DNA of 64,000 bases, taken from contig NZ_SNWA01000002.1 of assembly GCF_004361815.1 (NCBI RefSeq), forward strand, positions 3,162,001-3,226,000, in the 5' to 3' direction. Positions 17,251-27,612 of the stretch are shown here, piece by piece (the first letter of the stretch is position 1; each line of letters starts with the position of its first letter). This DNA comes from Paraburkholderia sp. BL10I2N1 (GTDB taxonomy: Bacteria > Pseudomonadota > Gammaproteobacteria > Burkholderiales > Burkholderiaceae). The notes beneath the pieces are model-generated. The model ran no database searches. It saw nothing but the letters and a program-made list of their open reading frames with translations, and was not told the DNA's origin. The translations under genes and the position numbers were made by a program.

Positions 17251-18003
17251 ATGAACCGGATCGATCTCGAAGGCCGCGTAGTCGTCATAACCGGGGGCGC
17301 ACGTGGCATCGGCTACGCCGTGGCACAGCGGGCGCTGGAGTCGGGGGGCTCGGTCGCGCTCTGGGATGTCGATGCAGACCGCCTTGCCCGCAGCGAACGG
17401 GAATTGAGCGAACGCGGCAAGGTATCGTCGGTCGTGGTCGAACTGACCAGCGAATCCTCTGTGGCCGACGCCACCGCCACAACGGTGCAACGGCACGGCG
17501 GCATCCACGTACTGATCAACTGCGCCGGCATCACGGGCGGCAACGGCAAAACCTGGGAACTGGAGCCGGAAGTCTGGCGCCGCGTCATCGACGTGAACCT
17601 GATCGGCCCGTACCTCACCAGCCGCGCCATCGTTCCGGTCATGCTGAAGCAGGGCTACGGCCGCATCGTCAATATTGCTTCGGTGGCCGGCAAGGAAGGC
17701 AATCCCAACGCGTCGCACTACAGCGCGTCAAAGGCCGGTCTCATCGGCCTCACCAAATCGCTCGGCAAGGAACTGGCCACCAGCAACATCCTCGTCAACG
17801 CCGTGACTCCCGCCGCAGCGAAGACCGAAATCTTCGACTCGATGGCTCAGGAGCACATCGACTACATGCTGTCGAAGATCCCGATGAACCGCTTCCTGCT
17901 GCCTGAAGAGGCGGCATCGCTCATCCTCTGGCTCTCTTCGGAAGACTGCGCGTTCAGCACCGGCGCTGTATTCGATCTCTCGGGTGGCCGGGCGACGTAC
18001 TGA
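17251..18003 (+). CDS. SDR-family dehydrogenase, candidate 2-keto-3-deoxy-L-rhamnonate 4-dehydrogenase
   Basis: A 250-residue classical short-chain dehydrogenase. The cofactor loop is TGGARGIGYA at residues 15-24, NCAGITG follows, the catalytic Ser is in NIASVAGKEG, and YSASKAG supplies the Tyr-Lys pair. An acidic WDVDAD after beta-2 suggests NAD preference. As first gene of the rhamnose cluster it most plausibly oxidises 2-keto-3-deoxy-L-rhamnonate at C4 (LRA5 role). That assignment rests on context and known pathway composition; another sugar-acid substrate is possible. The start has GGAGACAG upstream, directly after the hairpin array. Confidence 0.8.
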   Translation: MNRIDLEGRVVVITGGARGIGYAVAQRALESGGSVALWDVDADRLARSERELSERGKVSSVVVELTSESSVADATATTVQRHGGIHVLINCAGITGGNGKTWELEPEVWRRVIDVNLIGPYLTSRAIVPVMLKQGYGRIVNIASVAGKEGNPNASHYSASKAGLIGLTKSLGKELATSNILVNAVTPAAAKTEIFDSMAQEHIDYMLSKIPMNRFLLPEEAASLILWLSSEDCAFSTGAVFDLSGGRATY

Positions 18004-18111
18004 GTTCGCCGTGCGAATGCCTGACACCAGCAACACCTGAAAGATCCGTTCGTGCCTGCATCAGACAAGCTAGCCGACCCGGTCACGACGCCGGGCGTAT
18101 CAGGAGACACC

Positions 18112-19440
18112 ATGGATGCGACGTCGCCTGCCTCGACAGAGGCCGTTGTCGGCAAGGTCATGCGGCGCCTGCTGCCGTTTCTGCTGCTGATGTATGTGCT
18201 GGCGTTCCTCGATCGCGCGAATATCGGATTTGCGCAAAAGGCCCTGCAACATGACACGGGTCTTTCCGATGCCGCGTTCGCCTTCGGTGCAGGGGTGTTC
18301 TTCGTCGGCTACGCGCTGTTCGAGGTGCCCAGCAACCTGCTCTTGCATCGGGTCGGTGCGCGGCTCTGGATGTGCCGGATCATGGTGACGTGGGGCATGG
18401 TCTCCGCGGCCATGGCCGTAGCGCACACGCCGTCGGCGTTCTATACGCTGCGCTTTCTGCTGGGTGTCGCGGAAGCGGGCTTTTTCCCGGGCATCATCTA
18501 CTACCTGACATACTGGTTTCCGCAAGCGGCGCGCGCACGTGCACTCGGCGTCTTTTACTTCGGTGCGCCGCTGGCGTTTATTTTCGGTAGCCCGCTATCG
18601 GGTCTGTTGCTCGAACTGCATGGCGCATTCGGTCTCGCCGGCTGGCAATGGCTGTTTCTGATCGAAGGCGGCCTCGCGTCGGCCGTGGGCGTCTGGGCTT
18701 TCTGGTATCTCGACAACCGGCCCGCCGACGCACGCTGGCTCGATGCCCCACAACGCGATGTGCTGGCAGCCGCGATCGACGCGGATGCGCGCGATGCCGC
18801 GGCACACGGCCCGCGCAGCGTGCTGGCCGCGCTGTTCGATCGCCGGGTGCTTTCGCTTGCGTTGATCTATCTGCTGATCCAGGTCAGCGTATATGGCGTG
18901 ATCTTCTATCTGCCGCAGCAGGTTGCTGCATTGCTCGGCGCGAAAGTGGGTCTGCGCGTGGGTCTCGTGACGGCCTTGCCCTGGTTGTGCGCGGTCGCCG
19001 TGACCTGGTGGGTGCCGCGTCGCGCGGACCGCTTTGGCGGTCATCGTCGCTGGGCCGTCCTGTTGCTGGTCGTCGCAGGGCTTGGCATTGCGCTGTCCGG
19101 GATGTTGCACGGCCCCGCCCTGGCTCTGGTTGCGCTGTGCTTCGCAGCCAGTGGCTTCATCGCCGCGCAGCCGCTTTTCTGGACCTTGCCCACGCGGTAT
19201 CTCACGGGCGCCGCCGCGGCGGGGGGCATCGCGCTCATCAATTCGCTCGGCAGCCTCGGCGGCTTTGTCGCGCCGACGCTCAGAACCAGCGTCGATCACG
19301 CGTTTCCCGCAACATCCGCGGGCCTTGCCGTGCTCGGAGCCGCCAGCATCCTCGCGGCACTGCTGATCGGCACGCTGTTTCGCCGCAACGACGCCCCTTC
19401 GACCTCTCTCTTTCACCACCCGATGCATCGCGCCAGATAA
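18112..19440 (+). CDS. MFS transporter, anion:cation symporter family, candidate L-rhamnonate/sugar-acid carrier
   Basis: A 442-residue major-facilitator permease with 12 hydrophobic segments. LLPFLLLMYVLAFLDRANIGFAQKAL near the N-terminus, with the LDR-x-N-[IV]-G motif, and RFLLGVAEAGFFPGIIYYLTYWFP are typical of the ACS family that carries sugar acids (RhmT, GudP). I chose ATG 18112, preceded by AGGAGACACC, over a GTG at 18052. Between two rhamnose-pathway genes, it probably takes up L-rhamnonate or a related acid. Confidence 0.85.
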   Translation: MDATSPASTEAVVGKVMRRLLPFLLLMYVLAFLDRANIGFAQKALQHDTGLSDAAFAFGAGVFFVGYALFEVPSNLLLHRVGARLWMCRIMVTWGMVSAAMAVAHTPSAFYTLRFLLGVAEAGFFPGIIYYLTYWFPQAARARALGVFYFGAPLAFIFGSPLSGLLLELHGAFGLAGWQWLFLIEGGLASAVGVWAFWYLDNRPADARWLDAPQRDVLAAAIDADARDAAAHGPRSVLAALFDRRVLSLALIYLLIQVSVYGVIFYLPQQVAALLGAKVGLRVGLVTALPWLCAVAVTWWVPRRADRFGGHRRWAVLLLVVAGLGIALSGMLHGPALALVALCFAASGFIAAQPLFWTLPTRYLTGAAAAGGIALINSLGSLGGFVAPTLRTSVDHAFPATSAGLAVLGAASILAALLIGTLFRRNDAPSTSLFHHPMHRAR

Positions 19441-19496
19441 CCATGCAGCAACGCTAGCGGACGCGAATCGCAAACGGAAAAACGGAGCCCGTTCTC

Positions 19497-20675
19497 ATGA
19501 CCATGCCCACCATACGGCACGTGCGTGCCTTCATCGTTCGCGGCGGCGGCGCCGATTACCACGATCAGCCAGGCGGTCACTGGATCGACGATCACATCGC
19601 GACACCCATGGCGCGCTACCCGGAATATCGTCAGAGCCGTCAGTCGTTCGGTATCAATGTGCTGGGCACGCTCGTGGTCGAAATCGAAGCGAGCGACGGA
19701 ACCGTCGGCTTTGCGGTGACAACGGGCGGAGAGATCGGCGCCTTCATCGTCGAAAAACATCTTGCCCGTTTTCTCGAGGGGCAACGGGTTACGGACATCG
19801 AGAAAATGTGGGATCAGATGTATTTCTCCACGCTGTATTACGGCCGCAAGGGCGTGGTGCTGAACACGATCTCGGGTGTCGATCTCGCGTTGTGGGATCT
19901 GCTCGCAAAGATCCGCAAGGAACCGGTGTACCAGTTGCTGGGCGGTCCGGTGCGCGATGAGCTCGTGTTCTATGCGACCGGCGCGCGGCCGGACCTTGCG
20001 AAGCAGATGGGTTTTATCGGCGGCAAGATGCCGTTGCAACATGGGCCGGCCGAAGGCGGGGAAGGGTTCAAGAAGAACATCGAGAAGCTCGCCGACATGC
20101 GCTCGAAAGTCGGCGACGACTTCTGGCTGATGTTCGATTGCTGGATGAGCCTCGACGTGCCGTATGCGACGCGTCTTGCGCAGGCGGCGCATGAGTATGG
20201 CCTGAAGTGGCTCGAAGAGTGCCTCCCGCCCGACGACTACTGGGGTTACGCCGAACTGCGCCGCAACGTGCCGCGCGGCATGATGGTGTCGACGGGCGAG
20301 CACGAGGCGACACGCTGGGGTTTCCGCATGCTGCTCGAGATGCAGTGCTGCGACCTGATCCAGCCGGACGTCGGCTGGTGTGGCGGCATCACCGAACTGA
20401 TCAGGATCTCGGCGCTTGCCGACGCGCACAATGTGATGGTCGTGCCGCACGGTTCGTCGGTATACAGCTATCACTTCGTGGTCACGCGTCACAACTCGCC
20501 GTTTGCGGAGTTCCTGATGATGGCACCGAAAGCGGACCAGGTCGTGCCGATGTTCACGCCATTGCTGCTCGACGAACCGGTGCCTGTCAACGGCCGTATG
20601 AAGGTGCCCGACACGCCGGGCTTCGGCGTACGGATCAATCCGGAATGCGCGCTCGCGCGGCCTTACGCGCACTGA
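19497..20675 (+). CDS. rhmD: L-rhamnonate dehydratase (enolase superfamily)
   Basis: A 392-residue enolase-superfamily dehydratase that converts L-rhamnonate to 2-keto-3-deoxy-L-rhamnonate. Visible are the RhmD-type N-terminus with [23 protein letters not shown], the metal ligands Asp in [10 protein letters not shown], Glu in [15 protein letters not shown] and Glu in [15 protein letters not shown], and the active-site His in [14 protein letters not shown]. Length matches E. coli RhmD (about 400). A GGAGC site lies upstream. It is central evidence for a non-phosphorylative rhamnose route. Confidence 0.93.
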   Translation: MTMPTIRHVRAFIVRGGGADYHDQPGGHWIDDHIATPMARYPEYRQSRQSFGINVLGTLVVEIEASDGTVGFAVTTGGEIGAFIVEKHLARFLEGQRVTDIEKMWDQMYFSTLYYGRKGVVLNTISGVDLALWDLLAKIRKEPVYQLLGGPVRDELVFYATGARPDLAKQMGFIGGKMPLQHGPAEGGEGFKKNIEKLADMRSKVGDDFWLMFDCWMSLDVPYATRLAQAAHEYGLKWLEECLPPDDYWGYAELRRNVPRGMMVSTGEHEATRWGFRMLLEMQCCDLIQPDVGWCGGITELIRISALADAHNVMVVPHGSSVYSYHFVVTRHNSPFAEFLMMAPKADQVVPMFTPLLLDEPVPVNGRMKVPDTPGFGVRINPECALARPYAH

Positions 20676-20728
20676 GTGCTGAAGCTGAAGTTTGAGCGTG
20701 ATAGGGCGAAGAACCTGGGGGATAAGAC

Positions 20729-21511
20729 GTGCTGCTCGAGAACAAGGTAGTCATCGTCACAGGCGGGTCGCGCGGCATTGGCCGGGCCATTGCCGTTGCA
20801 TGTGCAACCGAAGGCGCCGACGTGGCGATCAACTTCTGGGGCGACAACGATGCCTCATATGGCCGTCGTTCAGCGGTTGCCGAGGTGGTCGTGGAAATCG
20901 AGGCGCTTGGCCGTCGCGTGATCGCGGTCGAAGGCAATGTGGCAAAGCCTGAGACGGCCACAGAACTCGTGAGTCGCACGGTCGGTGCGTTCGGCAAGGT
21001 CGACGTGCTTGCAAGCAATGCGGGCATCTGTCCGTTCCATGCATTTCTCGACATGCCGGCGTCGGTGCTCGAAACGACCGTGGGTGTGAACCTGAACGGT
21101 GCGTTTTACGTGACGCAGGCCGTTGCGCGGCAGATGAAGGCGCAGGGCACCGGTGGCGCGATCATCGCGACAAGCTCGATCAGTGCGCTCGTCGGCGGCG
21201 GCATGCAGACGCATTACACACCGACGAAGTCGGGCGTGCATTCGCTGATGCAGTCGTGCGCGATTGCGCTTGGGCCTTACGGCATCCGCTGCAATTCGGT
21301 GATGCCGGGCACGATCGCCACCGACCTGAATGCCGAAGATCTCGCCGATGAAGCAAAAAAAGCGTACTTCGAGAAGCGCATACCGCTTGGCAGGCTGGGC
21401 CGTCCCGAAGATGTCGCGGATTGCGTGGTATTTCTCGCGTCCGACCGCGCGCGCTATGTAACGGGCGCGGCGTTGTTGGTGGACGGCGGCCTCTTCGTCA
21501 ACCTTCAGTGA
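20729..21511 (+). CDS. SDR-family L-rhamnose 1-dehydrogenase
   Basis: A 260-residue SDR starting at GTG 20729 (preceded by GGGGGATAAG). The cofactor loop is TGGSRGIGRA at residues 11-20. VAINFWGDNDAS follows the second strand, as in the NADP/NAD rhamnose and fucose dehydrogenases. Catalytic residues are Ser in ATSSISALVGGG and Tyr-Lys in HYTPTKSG. The C-terminus [17 protein letters not shown] is typical of RhaDH. It would oxidise L-rhamnose to L-rhamnono-1,4-lactone. It converges with the LysR gene, ending with a seven-base overlap. Confidence 0.88.
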   Translation: MLLENKVVIVTGGSRGIGRAIAVACATEGADVAINFWGDNDASYGRRSAVAEVVVEIEALGRRVIAVEGNVAKPETATELVSRTVGAFGKVDVLASNAGICPFHAFLDMPASVLETTVGVNLNGAFYVTQAVARQMKAQGTGGAIIATSSISALVGGGMQTHYTPTKSGVHSLMQSCAIALGPYGIRCNSVMPGTIATDLNAEDLADEAKKAYFEKRIPLGRLGRPEDVADCVVFLASDRARYVTGAALLVDGGLFVNLQ

Positions 21512-22500
21512 GCGGGCTGCGTCGTGATGGTGGGTGCGTCGGCCGTACCTGGGTCGTCGCGAACGAGCGCATGCGAAAAACCGCGCAGCAGGCTGACGAA
21601 GTGTTCGGCCGGCTCGGCAAGCGGCTCGCCCTTGCGTGTCAGCAGGCCGAAACCCGGCAGGCTTTTGCCGATCTCGACCGGCAGCGCGACAAGCAGTCCG
21701 CCGCGCACATGATCGCGCACGACGGATTCCGGCAACATCGCAACGGCGTCGTAGTTTTCGAGCAGTTGGAGCGTGGCGAAGATGGATGCGCATTCGGTCA
21801 GATTCACCGGCGTCGCAAGACCCGCGCGGGCGAGTTCCTCTTCGAAGAGCACCCGTGCTGGACTGGAAAGCGGTTGAGCGACCCACGGCCACTCGATCAA
21901 CTCGCGCAGCATAATGGATGTGCAGCCGGCAAGCGGGTGCGCGCTTCGCACAACCAGCAGCAAGGTCTCGCGGGCAAGCGGTTCGAAGCTGAAGTCGTTG
22001 TGCTGGAGCGGATTGGTCAGGCGGCCGAGTGCAAGGTCGATTTCGCGGCGATGCAGCAACTGGACGACCTGATCGCTGGTTTCGCCGAGGATGCGCACGT
22101 TAAGGAGCGGCCGCCCGGTTTTGAGCGCAGCCACGGCCATCGCGAGCAGATCGGGCGCCGCGCCCATGATCGCGCCGACCGTCAACTGACCGTGCCCGCC
22201 TTTACGTTTCACGTCGAGATCTTCGGCGAAGCGGGTCAATTCGGCGAGCGCACGCCGCGCATAGGCGAGGGTCACGACGCCAAGCGGCGTGGGCTGCATG
22301 CCACGGGCATTGCGCTCGAACAGCAGGAAGCCGAAAGCCTCTTCGATGTCGCCAAGCATACGGCTTGCACTGGGCTGCGCGACGTTGATGGCGTCGGCGG
22401 CCAGATGGACATTGCGGGCGTCGTCGAGTGCGACGAGCAGCGCGAGATGCTTGAACTTGAGCCGGTTGACGAGGGCGACCGTGGCGGCGTTGTGGTTCAT
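21505..22500 (-). CDS. LysR-type regulator of the rhamnose cluster
   Basis: A 331-residue LysR regulator. The N-terminal helix-turn-helix is [50 protein letters not shown] (residues 14-63), and the C-terminal periplasmic-binding-like effector domain starts near [16 protein letters not shown]. The pattern resembles sugar-responsive GbpR-type regulators. It is transcribed away from the mutarotase gene across a 131-base gap that holds a LysR-type operator, so it probably controls both arms of the regulon in response to rhamnose or an intermediate. Confidence 0.9.
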   Translation of the reverse strand: MNHNAATVALVNRLKFKHLALLVALDDARNVHLAADAINVAQPSASRMLGDIEEAFGFLLFERNARGMQPTPLGVVTLAYARRALAELTRFAEDLDVKRKGGHGQLTVGAIMGAAPDLLAMAVAALKTGRPLLNVRILGETSDQVVQLLHRREIDLALGRLTNPLQHNDFSFEPLARETLLLVVRSAHPLAGCTSIMLRELIEWPWVAQPLSSPARVLFEEELARAGLATPVNLTECASIFATLQLLENYDAVAMLPESVVRDHVRGGLLVALPVEIGKSLPGFGLLTRKGEPLAEPAEHFVSLLRGFSHALVRDDPGTADAPTITTQPAH

Positions 22501-22531
22501 GGACCCTGTGCGATTCGGTTTCTGGATCGCC

Positions 22532-22550
22532 CAATCCCAACTTCGGATTG
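22532..22550. promoter_or_regulatory. LysR-type operator between the divergent lysR and rhaM genes
   Basis: A perfect inverted repeat CAATCC-N7-GGATTG contains the T-N11-A signature (T22535, A22547). It lies 32 bases before the lysR start and about 82 before rhaM, the usual place for an autoregulatory site. Confidence 0.65.
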
Positions 22551-22631
22551 AGATGCTATCGACGCCCGAATTATAGTCGTTCCAGACGCTTCGCCCGAGA
22601 AAGCGCGGAACACAACTGGAGACAGGCCGTA

Positions 22632-22946
22632 ATGGAGACAGTGGCTTTCCGGATGGCGCTCAATCCCGGCATGCGAGAAGAATACGAACGCCGGCATCGG
22701 GACATCTGGCCTGAGCTGGTTGATGCGCTGCACAACGCGGGGGTGCGCGACTACCGGATCTTTCTCGACGAGGAAACCCACCACCTTTTTGCGGTGTTGA
22801 GCCGGCCGGACGATCACCGGATGGACCAACTGCCGACGCTCGACGTGATGCGCAAATGGTGGGACTACATGGCCGACATCATGCAGACACAGCCCGATCA
22901 CGCGCCGCTGCAGCAGCCGCTCGTGCCGGTATTTCATCTTCCCTGA
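22632..22946 (+). CDS. rhaM: L-rhamnose mutarotase
   Basis: A 104-residue protein of the RhaM/YiiL family. [44 protein letters not shown] contains the catalytic His of the RHDEIWPE-type motif, and [10 protein letters not shown] is the conserved C-terminal helix. It interconverts alpha and beta anomers of L-rhamnose, feeding the beta-specific dehydrogenase. I start at METVAFRM, with GGAGAC upstream; the longer reading is unsupported. It is followed 36 bases later by the amidohydrolase. Confidence 0.93.
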   Translation: METVAFRMALNPGMREEYERRHRDIWPELVDALHNAGVRDYRIFLDEETHHLFAVLSRPDDHRMDQLPTLDVMRKWWDYMADIMQTQPDHAPLQQPLVPVFHLP

Positions 22947-22982
22947 ATGATCATCAAACCTTCAACGGGCGGAGGGTGTCCC

Positions 22983-23876
22983 ATGCAAGTGGTCGACCCG
23001 CACATTCATCTGTGGGACCTGAAGGCGCATCACTATCCGTGGCTGGCGAAGCCGGGTGTGTCATTCGTCGGCAATGCGCGAGACCTGAAGCATGACTATC
23101 TGGTCGCGGATTTGCATGCCGATGCGCAGGATATCGACGTGCTCAAGGTCGTGCATGTCGAGGCGAATCACGATCCGGCGGATCCGGTCGAGGAGACGCG
23201 CTGGTTGCAGTCCGTTGCGGACTCGGCTGGGTCGCGTGGCATGCCGCAGGCTATCGTGGCAGCGGTGGACCTGTGCGCGCCGAATGCGGCGCAGGTGCTG
23301 GAAGGGCATACAGCCTTTGCGAATCTGCGCGGCGTGCGGCAGATTCTGAACGTTCACTCGGACCCGCTTTATGACTATGTCGGCCGGCATCTGATGCGCG
23401 ATCCGTTGTGGTGCGAGAACTTTTCGCTGTTACGGCGTTACGGGCTGTCGTTCGACATGCAGCTTTATCCGTCGCAAATGGACGAAGCCGTCGCGCTCGC
23501 GAATGCGCATCCGGATACGCAGTTCATCGTCAATCACGCGGGCATGTTCGTGGATCGCAGCAGCGTCGAAGGATATCGCGCCTGGCGCGACGGCATGCGG
23601 CGCCTCTCCGCCTGCGGCAACGTCGCGGTGAAGATCAGCGGGCTTGCCATGTTCGACCATCGATGGACGGTGGAGAGCCTGCGCCCGTACGTGCTCGAAA
23701 CGATCGATACGTTCGGCACGGCACGCGCGATGTTTGCATCGAACTTTCCGGTCGACCGACTGTTCGGGTCGTACACCGATCTGTGGCATGCGTATGCGTC
23801 GATTGTCGAAGGCGCCAGTGCAGATGAGAAAACGGCGCTTTTCAGAAGCAACGCGGAACGGTTTTACCGCATCTAG
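22983..23876 (+). CDS. Amidohydrolase-2 family hydrolase, candidate L-rhamnono-gamma-lactonase
   Basis: A 297-residue TIM-barrel amidohydrolase. VVDPHIHLWDL at residues 3-13 supplies the HxH metal motif, HVEANHDP and FIVNHAGMF supply later histidines, and MFASNFPVDRL has the C-terminal Asp. Related proteins hydrolyse sugar lactones (fucono- and rhamnono-lactonases). Here it would open L-rhamnono-lactone to L-rhamnonate. The ATG at 22983 has a GGAGGG site, better than the upstream ATG at 22947. Confidence 0.88.
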   Translation: MQVVDPHIHLWDLKAHHYPWLAKPGVSFVGNARDLKHDYLVADLHADAQDIDVLKVVHVEANHDPADPVEETRWLQSVADSAGSRGMPQAIVAAVDLCAPNAAQVLEGHTAFANLRGVRQILNVHSDPLYDYVGRHLMRDPLWCENFSLLRRYGLSFDMQLYPSQMDEAVALANAHPDTQFIVNHAGMFVDRSSVEGYRAWRDGMRRLSACGNVAVKISGLAMFDHRWTVESLRPYVLETIDTFGTARAMFASNFPVDRLFGSYTDLWHAYASIVEGASADEKTALFRSNAERFYRI

Positions 23877-23933
23877 CCCCGGCATCATAATTTCAGGCGG
23901 CGTCAAACGCGCTGCAGGGAAGGAGACAACGCT

Positions 23934-25463
23934 GTGCAGGATCAAACTTCACGCCTACCGCGGCTCGAACTCAGGCATGCGAGCAAATCGTTCGGACGTG
24001 TACGTGCGCTGTCCGACGGCGAACTGGTGCTGTGGCCGGGCGAAGTGCACGCGCTGCTCGGCGAAAATGGCGCGGGCAAGTCGACGCTCGTCAAGATACT
24101 GGCGGGCGTGCATCGCCCCGACTCAGGCGACCTGCACATCGATGGCATCGCCCGGCAGTTCATCAGGCCAGCCGAGGCGCGTGACGCCGGCATCGCGGTG
24201 ATCTATCAGGAACCCACGCTGTTCTTCGATCTGTCGATTGCCGAGAACATCTTCATGGGCCGCCAGCCGGTCGACCGCGTGGGCCGCATCCAGTACGACG
24301 CGATGCATCGGGAAGTGCGCGATCTTCTGGCGTCGCTGGGTGTCGATCTGCGTCCGGAGCAACTGGTGCGGGGACTGTCGATTGCCGACCAGCAGGTCAT
24401 CGAAATCGCCAAGGCGCTGTCATTGAATGCCAACGTGCTGATCATGGATGAGCCGACCGCCGCGCTTTCGTTGCCGGAGGTCGAGCGGCTCTTCACGATC
24501 GTGCGCCGGCTGCGCGAGCGCGACGTCGCCATTCTGTTCATCACGCACCGTCTCGACGAAGTCTTCGCACTCTCGCAGCATGTGACGATCATGCGCGACG
24601 GCGCCAAGGTTTTCGACGCGCCGACCGCTGATCTCACCACCCCGGCGATCGTTGCAAAGATGGTCGGACGCGATCTGGAAAGTTTCTATCCGAAGGCCGA
24701 TGTGACGCCTGGTGAAGTGCGTCTCTCGGTGCGCGGACTGACGCGCATCGGCGTGTTCAAGGACATCTCGTTCGATGTCCGCGCCGGGGAGATCGTCGCG
24801 CTTGCGGGGCTCGTCGGCGCGGGGCGCAGCGAAGTGGCGCGGGCGATCTTTGGTATCGATCCTCTGGACGCTGGGGAGATTCACATTGCAGGCAAGCGCT
24901 TAAGCCCGGGACGTCCCGCCGCCGCCGTTCAGGCCGGGCTTGCGCTGGTGCCGGAAGATCGCCGCCAACAGGGCCTCGCGCTGGAACTGAGCATCGCGCG
25001 CAACGCCTCGATGACCGTGCTCGGCAGGCTGGTCCGGCATGGTTTGATCTCCACGAAGAGCGAGCGCAACCTCGCGACGCAGTGGGGCGCGAAGCTTCAT
25101 CTCAAGGCAGGCGATCCGTCCGCCCCGGTCGGCACGTTGTCGGGCGGTAATCAGCAGAAGGTGGTGTTAGGCAAATGGCTGGCCACGAGTCCAAAGGTGC
25201 TCATCATCGACGAGCCCACCCGTGGCATCGACGTCGGCGCCAAAGCGGAAGTCTACGGCGCGCTTGCGGAACTGGTGCGCGACGGCATGGCCGTGTTGAT
25301 GATTTCAAGCGAATTGCCTGAAGTGCTCGGCATGGCCGACCGCGTGCTCGTGATGCATGAAGGGCGTATCACGGCTGACATCGCGCGCGCCGATGCCAAC
25401 GAGGAACGGATCATGGGCGCGGCGCTGGGCCAGTCCCCGGTGACACTGGGGCACGCGGCATGA
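23934..25463 (+). CDS. Sugar ABC transporter ATPase, two ABC cassettes (RhaT type)
   Basis: A 509-residue fused ATPase typical of CUT2 sugar importers. The first cassette has Walker [10 protein letters not shown] and Walker [13 protein letters not shown] with H-loop FITHRLDE. The second has a degenerate Walker A ([11 protein letters not shown]), signature [15 protein letters not shown] and Walker [13 protein letters not shown], the normal asymmetry of this family. A GTG start at 23934 is preceded by AAGGAGAC. Position after mutarotase and lactonase, and before two permeases and a binding protein, points to L-rhamnose import. Confidence 0.92.
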   Translation: MQDQTSRLPRLELRHASKSFGRVRALSDGELVLWPGEVHALLGENGAGKSTLVKILAGVHRPDSGDLHIDGIARQFIRPAEARDAGIAVIYQEPTLFFDLSIAENIFMGRQPVDRVGRIQYDAMHREVRDLLASLGVDLRPEQLVRGLSIADQQVIEIAKALSLNANVLIMDEPTAALSLPEVERLFTIVRRLRERDVAILFITHRLDEVFALSQHVTIMRDGAKVFDAPTADLTTPAIVAKMVGRDLESFYPKADVTPGEVRLSVRGLTRIGVFKDISFDVRAGEIVALAGLVGAGRSEVARAIFGIDPLDAGEIHIAGKRLSPGRPAAAVQAGLALVPEDRRQQGLALELSIARNASMTVLGRLVRHGLISTKSERNLATQWGAKLHLKAGDPSAPVGTLSGGNQQKVVLGKWLATSPKVLIIDEPTRGIDVGAKAEVYGALAELVRDGMAVLMISSELPEVLGMADRVLVMHEGRITADIARADANEERIMGAALGQSPVTLGHAA

Positions 25464-26524
25464 TGCGCCACTCCACCACTCACTCGCCCGTGGCAAAGCT
25501 GGAGCAGCCCGGTATGAAGCGATCCGCGTCCGGCGCGGGCGGACTCGTGGCCGGCATTGCGAAGAGCCGCGAAACGACGCTGTTCGTCGTGCTGATCCTG
25601 CTGATCGTCGGCACCGGGCTTGCGCAGCCGCAGTTCCTCAATTTGCAGAATCTGCGGGATGTGCTGCTGAACGTGTCGATCGTCGGTTTGCTGACAGCCG
25701 GGATGACAGTGGTGATCCTGATGCGGCACATCGATCTGTCGGTGGGGTCGACGGTCGGCGTGAGTGCCTATGCGGTCGGCAGCCTGTACGTCGTGTTTCC
25801 ACACATGCCGGTGGTCGTCGCGCTGGCGGCGGGGCTCGCGATCGGTCTTGTCGCAGGCGGGATCAACGCGTTGCTGGTGGCCGTGGGCCGCGTGCCTTCG
25901 CTGGTCGCGACGCTCTCGACGCTCTACATCTTCCGCGGCGCCGACTACGCGTGGGTCCACGGCGGCCAGATCAACGCGACCAGTCTGCCGGAGGCATTCT
26001 CACGGCTTGCGACGGGCACCGTTTTTGGCATCCCCTCGCTCGCCTTGATCGCAGCCGCGGTGCTCGCCGGTCTGTCCATCTACCTGAAGCAGTTTCGCGG
26101 TGGCCGCGAGCACTACGCGATTGGTTCGAACCCGGAGGCGGCGCGCCTCGCCGGCGTGAACGTCGAACGGAGGGTGATGGCCGGGTTCCTCATCTCGGGC
26201 GCGATTGCAGGATTTGCGGGCGCACTGTGGCTCGCGCGTTTCGGCACCGTCGACGCCAGCACGGCGAAGGGCATCGAGTTGCAGGTCGTGGCCGCAGCGG
26301 TCGTGGGTAGCGTGGCGATTACCGGTGGCGTCGGCACGATACTCGGCGCGACGCTGGGCGCACTCGTGCTGGGCGTGATCAGTATCGCGCTGGTCGTACT
26401 GCACGTCTCGCCATTCTGGGAACAGGCGATCCAGGGCGCGCTGATCGTCGCGGCTATCGCTGCGGACACGTTGCTCGCGCGCTCCGTGGCTAAACGCATG
26501 ATGAGGAAACGCGATCATGGCTAA
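25460..26524 (+). CDS. Sugar ABC transporter permease (RhaP type)
   Basis: A 354-residue CUT2 permease with 8-10 hydrophobic segments. [29 protein letters not shown] and the EAA-like [26 protein letters not shown] are diagnostic. A polar N-terminal extension of about 35 residues precedes the first helix. The ATG at 25460 overlaps the ATPase stop. It forms the channel with the next permease. Confidence 0.9.
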   Translation: MMRHSTTHSPVAKLEQPGMKRSASGAGGLVAGIAKSRETTLFVVLILLIVGTGLAQPQFLNLQNLRDVLLNVSIVGLLTAGMTVVILMRHIDLSVGSTVGVSAYAVGSLYVVFPHMPVVVALAAGLAIGLVAGGINALLVAVGRVPSLVATLSTLYIFRGADYAWVHGGQINATSLPEAFSRLATGTVFGIPSLALIAAAVLAGLSIYLKQFRGGREHYAIGSNPEAARLAGVNVERRVMAGFLISGAIAGFAGALWLARFGTVDASTAKGIELQVVAAAVVGSVAITGGVGTILGATLGALVLGVISIALVVLHVSPFWEQAIQGALIVAAIAADTLLARSVAKRMMRKRDHG

Positions 26525-27527
26525 ACCCGATTCCGGCTTGTTGACCCGGCGGCGCGAGACGCCGCTGCAATGGGAAGTGCTGCTTGTCGTCGTGCTGGTT
26601 CTCGCGCTTGTGCTGGGCCGCGTGCTGTCGCCCGTGTTCCTGACCTCGGCGAATCTGGGCAACGTGCTCGCCGATCTGACCGAAATCGCCTTGATGGCAC
26701 TGCCTATGACGCTCATCATCGTGGCCGCGGAAATCGATCTGTCGGTGGCGTCGGTGCTGGGCGCGTCGAGCGCCCTGATGGGTGTGCTGTGGCACATGGG
26801 CTTGCCGATGCCGGTGGTCATCGTGCTGGTGCTGGTCGGCGGCGCGCTCGCCGGCCTGCTGAACGGGCTCGTGATCGTGAAGCTGAATCTGCCTTCGCTG
26901 GCGGTCACGATCGGTACGCTGGCGCTGTTTCGCGGTCTCGCGTATGTGCTGCTGGGCGATCAGGCCGTCGCGGATTTCCCGCCGGCCTATACCGCGTTCG
27001 GCATGGATTCGTTGTGGTCCACGTTCATTCCCTTGCCGTTTGTGATCGTCATTGTCTGCGCCGTGGTGTTCACGGTGCTGCTGCAGGCGACGGCGTTCGG
27101 CCGCAGCCTGTATGCGATCGGCGCGAATCCGACGGCTGCCGCGTTTTCGGGTATCGATGTCGCCTGGATCCGTCTGCGTCTGTTCATCCTGTCCGGCACG
27201 CTGAGCGCGCTGGCGGGCATCGTGTACACGCTGCGCTTCACCAGTGCGCGCGGCGATAACGGTGAAGGGTTCGAACTGTCGGTGATCGCTGCGGTGCTGT
27301 TCGGCGGTGTGAGCATCTTCGGCGGACGCGGCTCGATGTATGGCGTGTTGCTGTCGCTGCTGATCGTCGGCGTGCTGAAGAATGCGCTCACGCTCGACGA
27401 CGTCTCCAGCGAAACGCTCACCATCGTCACCGGCGTGCTGCTGCTCGCGTCGGTGCTGATTCCGAATCTGGTGGCGCGCTGGCGCGCCATGCGCGACCGG
27501 CGCTTCATTGCGAAATCCACGCCCTGA
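26517..27527 (+). CDS. Sugar ABC transporter permease (RhaQ type)
   Basis: A 336-residue CUT2 permease. MTLIIVAAEIDLSVASVLGASSALMG and GRSLYAIGANPTAAAFSGIDVAWIRLRLFILSG match the family. It overlaps the preceding permease by eight bases, showing tight coupling. A heterodimer of two different permeases is characteristic of rhamnose transporters of the RhaSTPQ type. Confidence 0.9.
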   Translation: MAKPDSGLLTRRRETPLQWEVLLVVVLVLALVLGRVLSPVFLTSANLGNVLADLTEIALMALPMTLIIVAAEIDLSVASVLGASSALMGVLWHMGLPMPVVIVLVLVGGALAGLLNGLVIVKLNLPSLAVTIGTLALFRGLAYVLLGDQAVADFPPAYTAFGMDSLWSTFIPLPFVIVIVCAVVFTVLLQATAFGRSLYAIGANPTAAAFSGIDVAWIRLRLFILSGTLSALAGIVYTLRFTSARGDNGEGFELSVIAAVLFGGVSIFGGRGSMYGVLLSLLIVGVLKNALTLDDVSSETLTIVTGVLLLASVLIPNLVARWRAMRDRRFIAKSTP

Positions 27528-27612
27528 AGACAGGGAGAAGGTGGCAGTCCACATCCGAACGATTAACAACCCCGGGCGGCCTACGTCCGACAACACAGCC
27601 AGGAGACATTTC

